Below, piece after piece: positions 21,501 through 37,700 of a DNA stretch of 64,000 bases; within the stretch, counting starts at the first letter, position 1, and the number at the start of each line of letters is the position of its first letter. A model generated the notes under the pieces. That model was not told the DNA's origin, ran no database searches, and worked only from the letters and a program-made list of their open reading frames with translations. This DNA comes from Symbiodinium natans (Eukaryota > Sar > Dinophyceae > Suessiales > Symbiodiniaceae), in NCBI GenBank assembly GCA_905221605.1, contig CAJNDS010000022.1:126001-190000 (forward strand). Reading direction: 5' to 3'. The translations under genes and the position numbers were made by a program.

Positions 21501-23250
21501 GAGAACCTTGTGGCAAGGTGATGCATGTTCATAGCTTCCAAGGCCTCCCACCTCTCGACCACGTCGCCAAACTAGAGACGAGCCAGGGAGCCCGAGCAGT
21601 GCTGGCACACGCTAAAAAGCGCACCACAACTTCTTTTGCAACACTCCATGCTCAAATCTTGGAACTTAGCCCTGAGGCGTGGCCAGAAGGATAGTGGAGG
21701 GCTCGGACGGCAACTAGAACATCCATCTGCGTAGCATGTGCAGCTGAGACTGTGGGGTACCCGATGATTCTTGGCCAGGCTCGCAGCCGCCCAAAGAGGA
21801 GCCGAGCGTTGCTTCAGACCCGGCAAGTCAGCTTTCTGCTTGTAGATCGTTGACATCTGTTGCAGCGCTCGATGTCACTAAGGCACCAGCTACCAGCAAT
21901 TCGCATGCCTACTTTGTGGACGCTCATGACCAAGATGGCGTGATATTCGCAGCCATGTATGGGCAGGACATGCCATCATGCAGTTGCCCCTGCGCTTGTT
22001 CATATCGAGGCCTACAACCGTCGACGGCAAGAACGTGCTCGTAGGGAAGAGCAGCAGAAGAAGGAGGAGGAGGAGTCTGGAGCCTGATGAGCCTGTTGTG
22101 TCATGCCATGTCCCGTGGACCAACTCTGGTGGTGAGTCCGGTCATGCGTCAAAGCCCTTGGGGCCCTTAGCCCTTGGGGCCCTTAGCCCTTGGGGCCACT
22201 TGGGCCTTTTGGGGCACTGAGGCGTCGGCGAGAGGAGCCGAATCACGCGACAGCTGCACGGCGCGGAGAGCCGTCGGAGAACCCAGAGGAAGAGAAAGCA
22301 ACGGCAGCAAACACAGCACGCGTCCAGGGTTTGGGGCATGTTTTGGGGGTGTTGTCAGAACATGGAGGGATCTGAATTCTTTATGCCGCTTCAATCCCTA
22401 TCCCGCTTATCAGCTTCTGCCCCCAGGCGGCGGGAAGAGTGGCGAGAAGATAGGCAGTTTCATGGTGAGATCTCACACAAGCTTGTTGAGCGAGCTGTTG
22501 CCGCAACATCTTGAGGCAGCAGCATGATGATCGTCGCGACGATCGGCGTGACGATCGACGCGACGATCGTCGCGACGATCGCAGAGACGATCGAAGGGAC
22601 GATCGAAGGGAAGAACGAAGAGACGATCGAAGGGACGATCGAAGGGAAGAACGAAGGGACGATCGAAGGGAAGATCGAAGGGAAGAACGAAGGGACGATC
22701 GAAGAGAAGATCGAAGAGACAATCGGCGCGACGAGCATGAAGATCGTCGCGAGGACAGGGTATGATTTTGGCATATGAGTTTAGGTCAGTTGGCAGGAAG
22801 GTACATGCAATGCCATCCATGTCTGATTGCGTGTACATTTATGTGTGCGGAGCTGTGTCATTTCTCAGCTTGAAGGAGCCTCCACAAAGGCAAGTCGGTA
22901 GACAGATTCAGGACAGGCATTTGCAGCTGTTCTGGGTGTGTTGTGCTATCTGCATGCTGCAGGAGGTGAAAGACCTCGTGGCCCGCGAGGCTGAGGAAGA
23001 GCCTGTACCCCAGGATCGTTAAATTGGAGAAGACATCGGGAGGATGTTGGAAGTCTCTGACATGCGTTTTCGCCCAAGGCAGCGGCATGTAGAGGAATTG
23101 AAGCGGCGGGCGGAGGAAAGCCCGATCCTTAGAAGTCCCAGGAAGCATCTTCAAGAGTCAACCCTCGTGGGCACTTGCGGCATCGTGGCCCAGGAAGACG
23201 GCGGGAGGAAGAGTTCCAGCGCAAGATGCAGAGCATCATGGAAAAGCCCA
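18519..23250 (+). CDS. Exons of an Arg/Gly-, Arg/Asp- and Arg/Glu-rich low-complexity protein
   Basis: Exon-like readings with AG acceptors and GT or GC donors: 18519-18603 (GDRGYGRDGRDGRDGRGRW, an RG-rich tract ending in EEE before GTGAGA); 19269-19381 (RGYGRESGRESGRESGRES, ending EDEEE before GCCACG); about 22012-22075 (RRQERARREEQQKKEEEE); about 22416-22448 (RRREEWREDRQ); 22516-22759 (DDRR/EERR repeats, GTATGA donor); about 22965-23018 (EVKDLVAREAEEEPVPQDR); about 23076-23124 (RQRHVEELKRRAEE); about 23197-23250 (RREEEFQRKMQSIMEK). Such R/D/E tracts occur in RNA-processing and cytoskeletal proteins; no folded domain is visible. The start and stop were not found. The series stops just before hemC and a very similar series resumes at 28943, so both may be one gene. 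Confidence 0.55.
18781..18935. repeat. Two poly-G tracts and a (TA)n tract
   Basis: Poly-G with sparse A at 18781-18843, a second poly-G at 18880-18904, then (TA)n at 18912-18935. Each poly-G ends in the same word, GGGTAAATTGATA, so the second tract looks like a duplication of the first tract's edge. It lies in an intron of the Arg-rich exon series. Confidence 0.85.
19636..19960. repeat. Degenerate minisatellite based on GGTCCATAGG
   Basis: Units of roughly 13-18 bp containing GGTCCAT or GGTCCAC followed by AGG, AGGGG or GAAAAT recur across about 300 bp. The same periodicity shows on the complementary strand as repeating Gly-Pro-Pro-Met/Val readings, which I take as a by-product and not a protein. 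Confidence 0.65.
21207..21253. repeat. Short GCGCGCAGT tandem repeat
   Basis: About four 9-10-bp units (GCGCGCAGT) in a CpG-dense patch. Non-coding as far as I can tell. Confidence 0.6.
22156..22212. repeat. Tandem repeat, unit CCCTTGGGGCCCTTAG
   Basis: Three copies of a 16-bp unit, the last one decayed (GGGGCCACTTGGGCC). It lies immediately upstream of an Arg-rich exon-like reading. Confidence 0.75.
22516..22759 (+). repeat. Coding minisatellite: DDRR/EERR/EDRR repeat exon
   Basis: Twelve-base units (GACGATCGAAGG and variants) are kept in one frame to encode about 20 tetrapeptides of the DDRR, EERR and EDRR kinds, with no stop. The two 16-bp palindromes GATCGTCGCGACGATC sit near the start. 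The exon opens after AG at 22514-22515 and closes before a GT donor at 22760. The other frames translate as Thr/Ile/Gly or Ser/Leu repeats and are shadows. Confidence 0.7.
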
Positions 23251-23512
23251 GAGCGTTCCACACCCGGTCAGTGAATCAACGCGTCATGGTACCGACCCTT
23301 TAGCGACCCTCTGGGGTTGCCCGTCAAGGCTTGGAGGACACAATGACAAGGGTATGTTACTGACCATACCAAGCAACCATACCTTTTCAGATAGGATTGA
23401 GTCACACCTGCTGCTGACTCTGTCACGGATCTCTGCATGCTTCTTCCGGCTCGCACTGGAAGTGGCTCGTGCCCAAGTTTTGACGGCTAGGCCGTGCACT
23501 AACTTAGTTGCC

Positions 23513-28003
<4,491 letters not shown>

Positions 28004-28940
28004 TTTACAAGCAGAAGCCCTTTGAAATCATGTGTTGTAACAATGCACAGCGAGAGTTCAATGCTGTCTGACTGGCACAGGACTATGTGCAGGAGATTGC
28101 TGCTGCAAACACGAGATTGGGCTGCAAGAGCAAGTCGTGCCCTTTATTCACTTCTTTTGTTGCTGACAAGCATTGAACCCTCCAATGAGAATGAGCAGTG
28201 CGCTTGCCAAGGAAGCCTACTCGTGCCTGAGCCCAGAAGGGCCTCCAAAAATGGTCTCTCAGAGCATGCCATTCCTTCACGCGAGGTAGCAACCACAACC
28301 ATATATAGTAACTTAACCATCGAGCTGATGCCGGAATGAAAGCCGAATGAATGGCAAAGAGCTCGCATGGCAGTTGCCAGTTTTTTGCCCCTGGCGTCAT
28401 CGCCGAGTTTGATTTCAGGAGCCGGCGTATCCTGACCGAAAGGTGCCAATGATGGTTGCGCAAGACGACATGTGTCCCACTAGTGCGACATTTTTAAGCT
28501 CGTCGCGCCGCAGAAAAGACGTCAGAGTTCTTCGGCACATGATGCCGCGTGCCAAAAGCTTCCCTCCATCACCTTCAAGCAAGGCCCGCACCGCCAGACA
28601 AGGACCGTTCAGCACAAGGAGGTTTGTTGGTTTTTGGTAGGCTCCCTATGAAAGGACCCCCCCAAAGACAGTTTAGAACCACCTCCATGCTGGGAAGATG
28701 CAGCAATCGCATTCTGTGGACTTTCATGTACCGGCTGTAAAGCAAGCTAGGTCCGTTGAGTCGCAAAATGTGGCAAGAGTAATTTCTGGAGTCATGTGAC
28801 GTATCTGGCAGGATGACCGGGATGATAGACGCGGCGCGAGCCTGTGTTGTCTGAGCTCTCCGCACGGATGAAATGGTGATTGTAGTGAGTTTGATGCATC
28901 CACAGGTCGCCGCTGGTAGGTAGCTTTCAGAGTCACGTGG
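28004..28940. other. No confident gene between hemC and the next Arg-rich exons
   Basis: A possible helical reading around 28050-28130 (DYVQEIAAANTRL) follows an AG, but nothing supports it independently. No terminator or polyadenylation signal can be called in dinoflagellate DNA by eye. Confidence 0.3.
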
Positions 28941-28942
28941 AA

Positions 28943-31900
28943 GCGAGGTCGCCGAGACCGTGAGGAGCGTGACCGGGAGGACTGGACCTTGCTTGATTGC
29001 ATGCGGGTTGCAGACGGGGCCGAGAAGGCCGAACGCCACCATGTAATCACGGTATTGGAGTTTGTTGCCGAGGAAGGTCGCGGTGAGAGAGGTGAAAATC
29101 GTGACCGAGACAACCGAGCTCGAGCCGCTTTGGCGCTTCCATTCTCGTGTTTGTTGATTCATTTACACTTCTTCGCCTTCAACGTCCAAGGTGACTGTGA
29201 TAGCATAATGTGATAGCCTGATGGTGTCACTGTCTTTCTTCCCCACCCTCAGTGTGAGGTTGCCAGGGTTCTGACTTCGCGGTTTTCTTCGCCCGAGTCT
29301 TCTGTTCTCCTTGTTTGGATCCTGCAGAGTACAATTGAACGGCAGACCCCCAGAAAGCCGCGGAGAACCACGCAGAGAGTCCCAAGAGTGCCCCAACAGT
29401 GTCCCTGCAGTCCCCCGTCCCTGCACCGCCTTTCAACTTTCTTTCTTCTTCTTCGAAGTGAAAATTGACTTCGGTTTGCAGGCAAAGTGGCCCAAACACT
29501 CAGGAGCTCCGGGAACGGGATGGTGATCGTCGTGACCAGCGTCGTGACGAGCTGACGACCCAGCGGATCTTCATGCATTCAATTAAATAGTGTGGTAGGT
29601 AGTAGCGGGCTGAGCCCCGAGATCTGGACAAGCGAGAAGAATCCCAGTCAAAATCTTCTACTGAGGGGGCCTGCTGACCGTCGGCGACCTCCTCGCGAGG
29701 AGGAGGTGTTATAAGATATGTTATTTAAGATGGCCATAGTCCATCTTCCAGTTCATTGTTGATGACATGCTGCCGCAACCTTGTGTTCTTCGGCACGGAC
29801 TGGCGCCGGTGAATGGAAGCTCAAGAGAGAGAGAGAGAGAGAGAGTGAGTTGTAAGCTTCGGAGCTGGGCAGGCCGACGACCGGGCAAGCAAGCGACGGC
29901 GCGAGGAGACGGGGGCCTGAACAATCGCAATATCGCATCACTCGCATCAATCGCAGTTTCTTGAGGTTTGACAGTGGTTTTAAGCCTTCTTTCATCGTGT
30001 TTTTCTTATCGAGCCCAAGAGGAGGAGGACTTTCGCCGAGACGACGACCATCGCCGCCGAGAGGAGGAGCGCCGCCGCCGTGGCCCCGAGAAGTTCGTCT
30101 GCGGAGCCTATGACCTTGGAGTCGTTATGAGGGCATGACACACACACACACACTGTGCCATTGTAAGGCAAGCAGGAAGAAGATCGCAGACGCCATGACG
30201 ACAGGTTGATTGGCACATTGATGGTGTTGTCCCGCTGAGCAAAATCGTGTCCTGCCATGGTGCAAGGCGGAAAGAGGACGACGCGGAAAGAAAGCGGAGG
30301 GAGGAGCAGGTTCCACGCGAGATTGAATGTCCTGGTACTATTGGGGCGAGCAGGGATTGACATTTTGTTTTCCCTATACGCCTACAGGAACACCTACTTC
30401 CACAGGGGTATGCAGAGAAGGTAGGTAATCGTCTTAGTACTGCCGTGCTGCAGGACAGAATAAAGCGAGAAGAAGAGAAGCGGAAGAAGGAGGAGGCGCC
30501 CTGCCGCAGTGATCTGTAGAGGTTGCACTCAGTGCATACCTGTGGCATGTTTGTGGCATATCTGTGTTGTGTGGATTCCAAGTGGATCCGGCTGTTGCTG
30601 TACAACACTTGTACAACCTGTACAGGATATGCGCCGGCGGGAGGAGGAGCTCCAGAGGCGCCGCGACGAGAAGCGGCGCCGGGAGGAGGAGGCCGGAGCG
30701 CAAAGCGGGGAATTGGCACATCAAACCATACGAAGCTCAAAGGGAAACCATATGACACCTCTTAAAACCATATGAAATCATATGAACAAGTGATAGGAGC
30801 CGCGATCACGGAAAGAGTGCATCCTCGTGCATCTCCTCAGATGGCATCCCGAACCGTTGCCTCAGCACCTTTTGCACCTGGAGGAGCGCAAGAAGGCCGA
30901 CGAAGAGCGGAGAGCTTCTTGGACCTGTGGTATGAAGAGAGGATGACGCAAAAGCGTCGGATGATCGGAGTTTAGGTGAGCAAAGCGCAGCTAAAGGACA
31001 AATGAAGCACAGCAAAGAGCATGTACAGTAGCATGTGGCCTTCATGAACTGAGGCCAGAGTTGCGGAGGAGAGGAAGCAAGACCAGGCCCGCGAAGCAGC
31101 GGGAAAAAACACCGTTTCTGCCTTGCAGTCCACCACAAGCCACCTTCAGGAGCGCCGCAAGGTTGAGGAGGAGCAGCAAAAGGAGGCTGGGAGACAGCAC
31201 ACTGGTCATCCGCCGCACCGCTTTGCATTCAAGATGTGAAACCCAAGGAGATGGAGCGCAAGCGCCGTGAAGAGTGGAAGCGCCACGAGGACTGCATCGT
31301 CCAAGCTTCGGGAAACATGCGGGAAGATGGGAAGAGCCCTGCAGGAGGAGATAGCTCGCCGGGCGGATGATGATAAGCGGCGCGCAGAGGAAGATCAGTG
31401 GTGCCCTCAGTCTTCCAATGTTTGTGCAGTCTTTGAGGCTCCATGTCGGCAACCTCTCGAGATGTCTGTGCGTGTCAATCCGCCGCCTGGTCAGGAAGCG
31501 ACGCGAGGATGAGGCAAAAGTGCTGCGACAGCAGCAGGTTCGAGGGCCAGCCGCGCTTGAATTGGGAGATGGTGGGGCTGCTTGACACTGAGGGACATGT
31601 GCAGCAGACACAGCTGCGAGACTTCGAAGGCCACACTCTCCGTCCTTCGGGTTTTGCAGAAGCTTTCCAACGCCAGTCCCTGGCCTAGTTCGTCGTGATG
31701 TGTACGTCAGACTGGTGGCGGCGGTTCTGATGTTGTTGCTGAATTTGCTGATGATGACGATCTACTTTTCAGAGGTGGCTTGTAATACAAGCCACCTCTG
31801 AAAAGTCTTGTATCTCAAGTGGCCGGTATCTCAAGGCCCAGAGACCTTCGAAGCTCTGAACAAGGAGCTGAACGAGGCAAAGACCCAGCAGATCCTAGCA

Positions 31901-32450
31901 GATGCCCTAGACACGGGAAGATTCTTGCTCTGAATGCAGTTCTCGTCAGGTTCTGGACAATGAGTTGCCAGAAACGGGGGCGCAGCAGGACTGCAACGCT
32001 CATGCTGCAACGGCACCGGGGGTTCCAGCACGGGCCTTCAGGAGATTCTGAAGGCGGAAGCCGACCGGGTGCTTGAATATGCCAAGCAGTATGTAGATCA
32101 GGTCGCATGCCTCAGCTTCGAAATGCTTCGAATATCTGCGCAACTAGACAACGGGGTATGTGACACAGGGTGTAGTCCCTGCCGACATGCTGGCAACCTG
32201 TATTAGGTGCGCGAGCAGCAACAGAAGTGGGAGGAGCTCAAGCTTCAGCAGTATGCCCGACATGGATCTGGGAGAGCCTGGGAGAGCCTGGGAGAGCCAC
32301 GTCTTTCCGCGTCTTTCCCCAGCTACACGAAACCCGCCTAAAGTCAATCTTCTCAGAGGCTTGTGACTCCAACACACCGGTCGACTGTGACGAATATGGC
32401 CAGGCAGAAGAAGCAGGAGGAGCTTGAAGCCAACGCCCGGGCAGCAATAG
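28943..32450 (+). CDS. Series of Arg/Glu-rich coiled-coil mini-exons
   Basis: At least eighteen short exon-like readings, each roughly 40-85 bp and bounded by AG-type edges, encode charged helix. Examples: 28943-28986 (RGRRDREERDREDW); about 29070-29116; 29500-29564 (ELRERDGDRRDQRRDELTTQ); 30014-30097 (AQEEEDFRRDDDHRRREEER); 30458-30500 (DRIKREEEKRKKEE); 30627-30700 (MRRREEELQRRRDEKRRREE); 31245-31293 (EMERKRREEWKRHED); 31339-31401 (LQEEIARRADDDKRRAEEDQ); 31845-31905 (FEALNKELNEAKTQQILADA); 32034-32088 (GLQEILKAEADRVLEYAKQ); 32205-32248; 32397-32448. Together they predict a long single helix or coiled coil like trichohyalin or MAP7-type proteins. The composition links them to the exons at 18.5-23.3 kb and to the coiled coil at 34.7-43.3 kb. 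I saw no start or stop. Confidence 0.55.
29827..29846. repeat. (GA)n microsatellite
   Basis: About ten GA units in an intron of the Arg/Glu-rich series. Confidence 0.9.
31765..31805. repeat. Perfect 20-bp inverted repeat with 1-nt spacer
   Basis: The left arm CTTTTCAGAGGTGGCTTGTA (31765-31784) and its exact reverse complement (31786-31805) are separated by a single A. It lies in an intron-like gap between two Arg/Glu-rich exons. There is no TA or other target duplication that would make it a MITE. Confidence 0.9.
32268..32300. repeat. Tandem CTGGGAGAGC repeat
   Basis: Three 10-bp units in a row, followed by a duplicated CGTCTTTCC. Intronic. Confidence 0.8.
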
Positions 32451-33229
32451 CGGAGCTCCAGTTTCCCCGGCCTGTTCGCTTCTCTTGTCGGTTATGAAGA
32501 CAGCGGCTTCCGGCTGCCAGGAACATGGTTGCAACAGCAGAGGCCCGACCAGGAATCATGCAACGCCAACATTGCATTGGCTTGTGCTCCGATATGCGCA
32601 TGCAGGCAGCGGCTGAGGGTACTCACTACACTGCAGCTCCATTTGCCTGGATCTTGTCAGTTGATCAAGTGCAGTAGCCAGCTGAACTTGCCGCAGCATG
32701 TCGCTTTGTAGACAAAGGCCGGTGACCATGAGATGGAAGTGGTGGAGGCTGCTTGGAGTGTACTTGTGGTGCACTGCCAGTGCTTTGCTTTTACTTCTGT
32801 TTGTGCACTGGTACTTGTAGTCTGTACCTTAAAGCCTTCCTTGCTGTGCAGGTCCTCAAGCTGTGCAAGAAGGTCGAGCGGAGTGGCAGCTTCGTCCCAC
32901 GTTGGATTCCTTAAGACCCCTTAGAGTGCTGACACAGGACAAGAGAGGATCTGGGGGGTCCTCTCTTTCATGAGATCTTCCTGTCTGACTCTCGAGGCAA
33001 GTCCGCGATGGCCGCGTGCCAGGCTTGCGTGGACACATTGGGTAGCAAGAAGGCCTCCATCGAGGAGGCACCTGATGCAGCGTTCAGAGTACACGTAGAA
33101 GCCATTAGGAAGCCATCACGTGCTGGACATGTTCGTCTGATTGTGTACCAAGAGGGCCAAGGGGGTCTGGGAAGGATTAGAGAAGCTTGACTAGCCCGTG
33201 TCATTCGTATGCCCTGTTAATCTGTTTAG

Positions 33230-33480
33230 GTAAAGAAGATTGGCGCACACATTGCCAATTCTATGATTGAATATTACTAGGTTATTGTCAGGCTATTGTG
33301 GTTTTTATCCCTTACAATTCTATTCGGTCAATAGTATATCTGTAAAGGATGATGAGATATGCACCATAAAAGCATTAAGATAACACTGAATCTTAATATT
33401 GGATCACGGGCTAAAGAACCCAGAGAGAAAAACACACTAAAATACCAAAAAACACAGTGAACAAGAAACAAAAACAGGGG
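33230..33480. other. AT-rich island, no gene
   Basis: About 250 bp of A/T-rich sequence (runs such as CTAAAATACCAAAAAACAC) between the Arg/Glu-rich series and the downstream coiled-coil exons. It may mark an intergenic boundary. Confidence 0.4.
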
Positions 33481-34739
33481 GAGCTGTTTCTGTAGGCCGA
33501 GAACATCAGATCCGAGACTTCGGCTGCCATTTCGGCTGCGGCGCCCTTGGACAAGCCAGCACATTGAAGGGTCCATTTGACATCGTAGTCTGCAATCTAC
33601 GGGTCCTCCTCCCTAAATCCGCTTCTTAAAGCAAAGCATGCGGGCTGCGCGGGCATGGGTGTGGTTTCAGGGATGATTTCGTGGCTGCGTTGGCTGCGTT
33701 GGTATTGGCCGGGATGTCATGGCGTGTCGGCAGATGCCACAAGACTGCAAAGGTTCGGGTGCAGGCTGCTCGTTCAGCAGAGGAAATCTCCACAGCCCGA
33801 ACAAATACCGACGATGGCACATCCACAATCGTCGCATCGTCAAGCCCACCGGCTTGGGCCTCGATGCTGGCAAGCGGGGAATCCAGGTTTGAATCTGGAA
33901 CTCTCCATCAGATGATGGGGTTTAAGCCGCAGATCTGTGGTCTCGCAAAACCTTGCATGCAGAGCCTGCAAGCACATTGTCATGGGCTTTTGCTTGCAGT
34001 GTGTGTGTGTGTGGCTGTGAAGTTCCTAATCCTTGATTGGCTGCCTGTGAAGCCGAAATTGAAGCGTTGAATCTTGAGACTTCTTCTTTGGACTCGTGTA
34101 ATTCAACTTTTGTACCTCGTCTCGAAGTTTTTGCTCAGGCCAGACGTTGCGAATTTGGCTTTTCATCTAAACTGCGATTTAGCACTGTGACTTTGTAAGC
34201 CCTTGAGCGAATTGTGCCAACCGGCAATTGTGCGGCGTGCTGCATCTTGGTTGGGGTTTGTTAGCTTAAGGTCGCGTGCTTCTTCCAATGGTCCTGTTCA
34301 GGGTAGCGCATGCAGCGGTTTCACTGGCATGTGTGTTGCCGCACAGTCCACAGACAGTGCGCCACTGTCCAGTTATGTGGTTTTGCATAAGGCCTCCCTG
34401 CAGAAGCCTTCAGATCATCTCGATAGTCCGTCGGCTAGACATGATATATGCGATTGGGATTTTGATAAACATGATCGCGCTGAGTTGCAGCCGCGGATTC
34501 AAGCCGTCGGATGCTGAGCTTGTTTATGGCCCAAGACATGGCAAGTTGGCACTGCATCGTGCAACATTGAGGCCACGAGGCTCGTCACAGATGCCCTGAA
34601 CAAGGCCAAGGATAACAGAGATAGAATTGCAGCTCCCCCGGCTGCACAGTGCTGCACACTTCCTCCAGCCACATCTGCAAGGGGGAGGCGAACCTCCACT
34701 CCCTAGTGCCACTTTCTTGTGCCTTGCACCGATTGCAAC

Positions 34740-37700
34740 GGCGCCCAGGCCAAGCGCATCGCAACAGCCAAGCGGACGGAGAAGAAGACTGCACTCTTTG
34801 GCAAGTACGACCAGGCCATGAGAGCCGTGAGAGCTGCCGCTCAAGCTTCCACAAGGGCGTGAAACCAGTTTTCAGATGATGCGTTGTGGCATATTTTGGC
34901 TCAAGTGACAAAACAGTCTAAAATTTCGAGTTGGGGCCTTCGCTCTGCAAGTGCAGGTCTCCTAGAGCTGTGCAGAGCTGTGCAGAAGACGTGACAACGT
35001 TTTAGCCCTTTTCCGCTTTTCTACGCTTGGACCGACGATGTCTGAGGCACAATGCCCCCTCAAAGATTGCCACGCGGCATCTTGTGGCCCAGCTGAGAAA
35101 AACCAAACAGCAGGTCTGATGAAGCAACAAACAACGTCTCCATTTGCACATGTGCGTTCTGCATAGATGCTGAAGTTGTTCAGCTCCCTTCTCTTCTTTC
35201 AATGAGTGCAGCTTTAGCCGTATGATCCGTGTGTTGTTGGCAATGTGAAAGTGCTCACAAGGCCTGATGGCATTGATGTTCCGGAGGGAACGGCAGGAAC
35301 CTCATTCTTTGACGGCCGGAGACGTCGGCAGTTAGCAGTCGGTGGAACAGTTGTGTCGCACCGCCGAGGATATCATGCAATTTTGCAGAGACTTGGCAGA
35401 GAGCGCCTTGGCTGAAAGGCAGACTGCGTAGCAGATACGGATTGCAAGCATGCACGTCTTGGTCGGACATCCGTGGATCATGTAGTCATGTAGGGCGCCT
35501 CCTTTGCAGAGGTGGGGCTGAGTTTGCTGAGCAGTTTGATCGCAGCCACCCGAAGTTCCACAACGGAAATCCCACTGTGTGCGACTGAGTTCCAAGCGTA
35601 GTCACGAAGAAGATCCGTAGCTTTGCACAAGGAGGGGAGATGCTCTTGACCTAAAAAGATGTCCACCAAAGGCCGTGCCACTTGGAGGTGAGCGAATCCC
35701 AAGCTCCCTGGCGGCTTCCATGGGGGAGGCGAGGCAGCTACCCGTGAGCTTGTTTTTCATCTTGGGCAGTCTGCGTATATCTGCCAAGGCACGCTCTTAT
35801 CTTGTGTATTCCTCATGACATAATTGCGGGTTCTGCAGCCACAGCATGTGCTCAAGTGTACAGTATGCCGTCACGAGCGGATACGTCTGCAGATTGCAAG
35901 GGTCAGTCAAGGATACTCAGGGTGTAGTGTTCCTCTGCAGGCCGATGTGAAGAACTGGCGCGACATGCCGGATGCCCCCTTGTCCTTGGAGGTGCTACTT
36001 CTACAAATGCTGCTGTGAAAGTCTGGCAGAGTTGTCATCAGAGAAGTGCTAGCTGCTAGTCGGTGGCAGGATGACTACGGTCCGGAGCACAAGATGCTCA
36101 TGGATGCGCACAAGACTCTCAACGATTGCAAGAAGGACGCTCTCAACCCCACATTGCATGATGCTGCAGCTCACCATGTTGCGACCACTTGCGCCTGTCT
36201 AACGTCTGAAGTCTGTGCTCCGATCGCCTCCTCTGCAACAGATTTGTGGTAGAGCTTCTTGTGGCTGAACAGGCGATTGCGGTCGTCAACAAGCCGGTGG
36301 CTTCTTGGACTGGAATTGGCAACTCGCCCCAAGTGCATAGTGAGCACAGTGAGCCTCTGCTCAGGAGGTGGCCATGAAGTTGCGGTGCCAGTACAGAGAC
36401 GCCGAGGCTTCAAACAAACACGCAAACAAGTGTGTAAGCTTCCTGCTCAAACTCTGTATAGGTGTCTCCAGCTGCTTTCCTGCCAGAGACATCTCCTGTT
36501 TCCTTGCAGGCTGAAGACAAGGTGGCCTATGAGAGCCGGTTGAAAGGCCCGGAAACCCCAAGCCTTACATGAACACCCCGAATCCCAGCCAACACCCCTA
36601 AGACCCTCAGAAAATCCCACACAACAAAAAGGGCCCTACATAGTTAAGCTGCCCTGCAGCCCTACTTATCCAGGACCATTTCTCTGCCCAGTCGCCAAAA
36701 ACCACGTAGCCAGGGGGTTTTGATTCTTTGCCTTGGCTCCAGGTGCTGAAAATGACAGAGATGGAGCCTTGAGTGCCGCAACTGCCACCTGTCCTTTACC
36801 ACGTGAGATCAACAAAGAGGATCCTTTTTGTTCATTAGTGCTGCGCAGTGAATGATGCTCGATCAAGGCCACGATTCTTGGCATGAAGTCGGATGTCATC
36901 TCTGATCGATGCCGGGCGTGCGTCGAAGACGTTGTAAAGAAGGCCGACTGTTCGGTGCTGTTCCCCTATCGCGCAGAAAATCAAGGGAAGTTCCCTGACA
37001 GGGCAAGTTCGAGTTTGTCGATAAAGAGACGTACGGTGAATACATTCAGGCAGGGCCTTGCCATGACTAATGAAGTTAAGAGCCCTCTTTGGCTTGCTCT
37101 TCTTCACCGGCTTGGTTTTTCTTGATCCTCGTTGTTGTCTGCTGCCTTCGTGATCGCTGGCAAGGTGCTCAAGAGAGCAAACCAGGAGATCTTCATGGAT
37201 CAGAAGAGACTTCTGCAGAGAATAAAGGTGGCCCGATTGTCCGTAAGCAGTTGCAGAGCATGAAGATCTTTCCACTGCACGGCAGGATGTCAAGAAAGCT
37301 TTCAAAGAGCAGAGCAACGCTCGTGCGCAGATTGACGAGGTGGAAGCCGCGTTATGTGCCAGCTCTTCCAACCATCAAAGTAGCGTTCTTGCTCTCGTGA
37401 TCTGCGTGTTTTTGCAGGAGGCCGGCGCTGCCCAAGAAGGGGCAGAGGGTGGTGCATGATGCCGAAGCCCCACCCCCTCTCCCCCTTGCCTGCACGGCTC
37501 CGCATGGGCGAAGTGAAAGGTGCTGGCAAGGACCAGCGCGAAAACGGGCTCAGAAGTGGTCAATGTGGGCGCTGCGGAGCTTGCATAGCTGACGGCACCA
37601 GGACTCCCATCCAGGCGTTGTGCAGCGCCCACTCTTGTTTTCCTTCCATAGTGTTAGGATCTTGCAGTTCTGGCGAATTTCGCCTACGAATTCCGTTTCA

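Noticed and set aside
22516-22759. CRISPR or satellite DNA with no coding role
   Set aside because: Unit length is a multiple of three, one frame is open throughout and the composition matches the adjacent Arg-rich exons.
22381-22838. Ser-Leu-Arg or Phe-Asp-Arg-Pro repeat proteins on the minus strand
   Set aside because: Shadows of the DDRR coding minisatellite, which alone has splice-like edges and fits its neighbours.
31765-31805. MITE
   Set aside because: The arms are almost contiguous, with no internal sequence and no target-site duplication visible.
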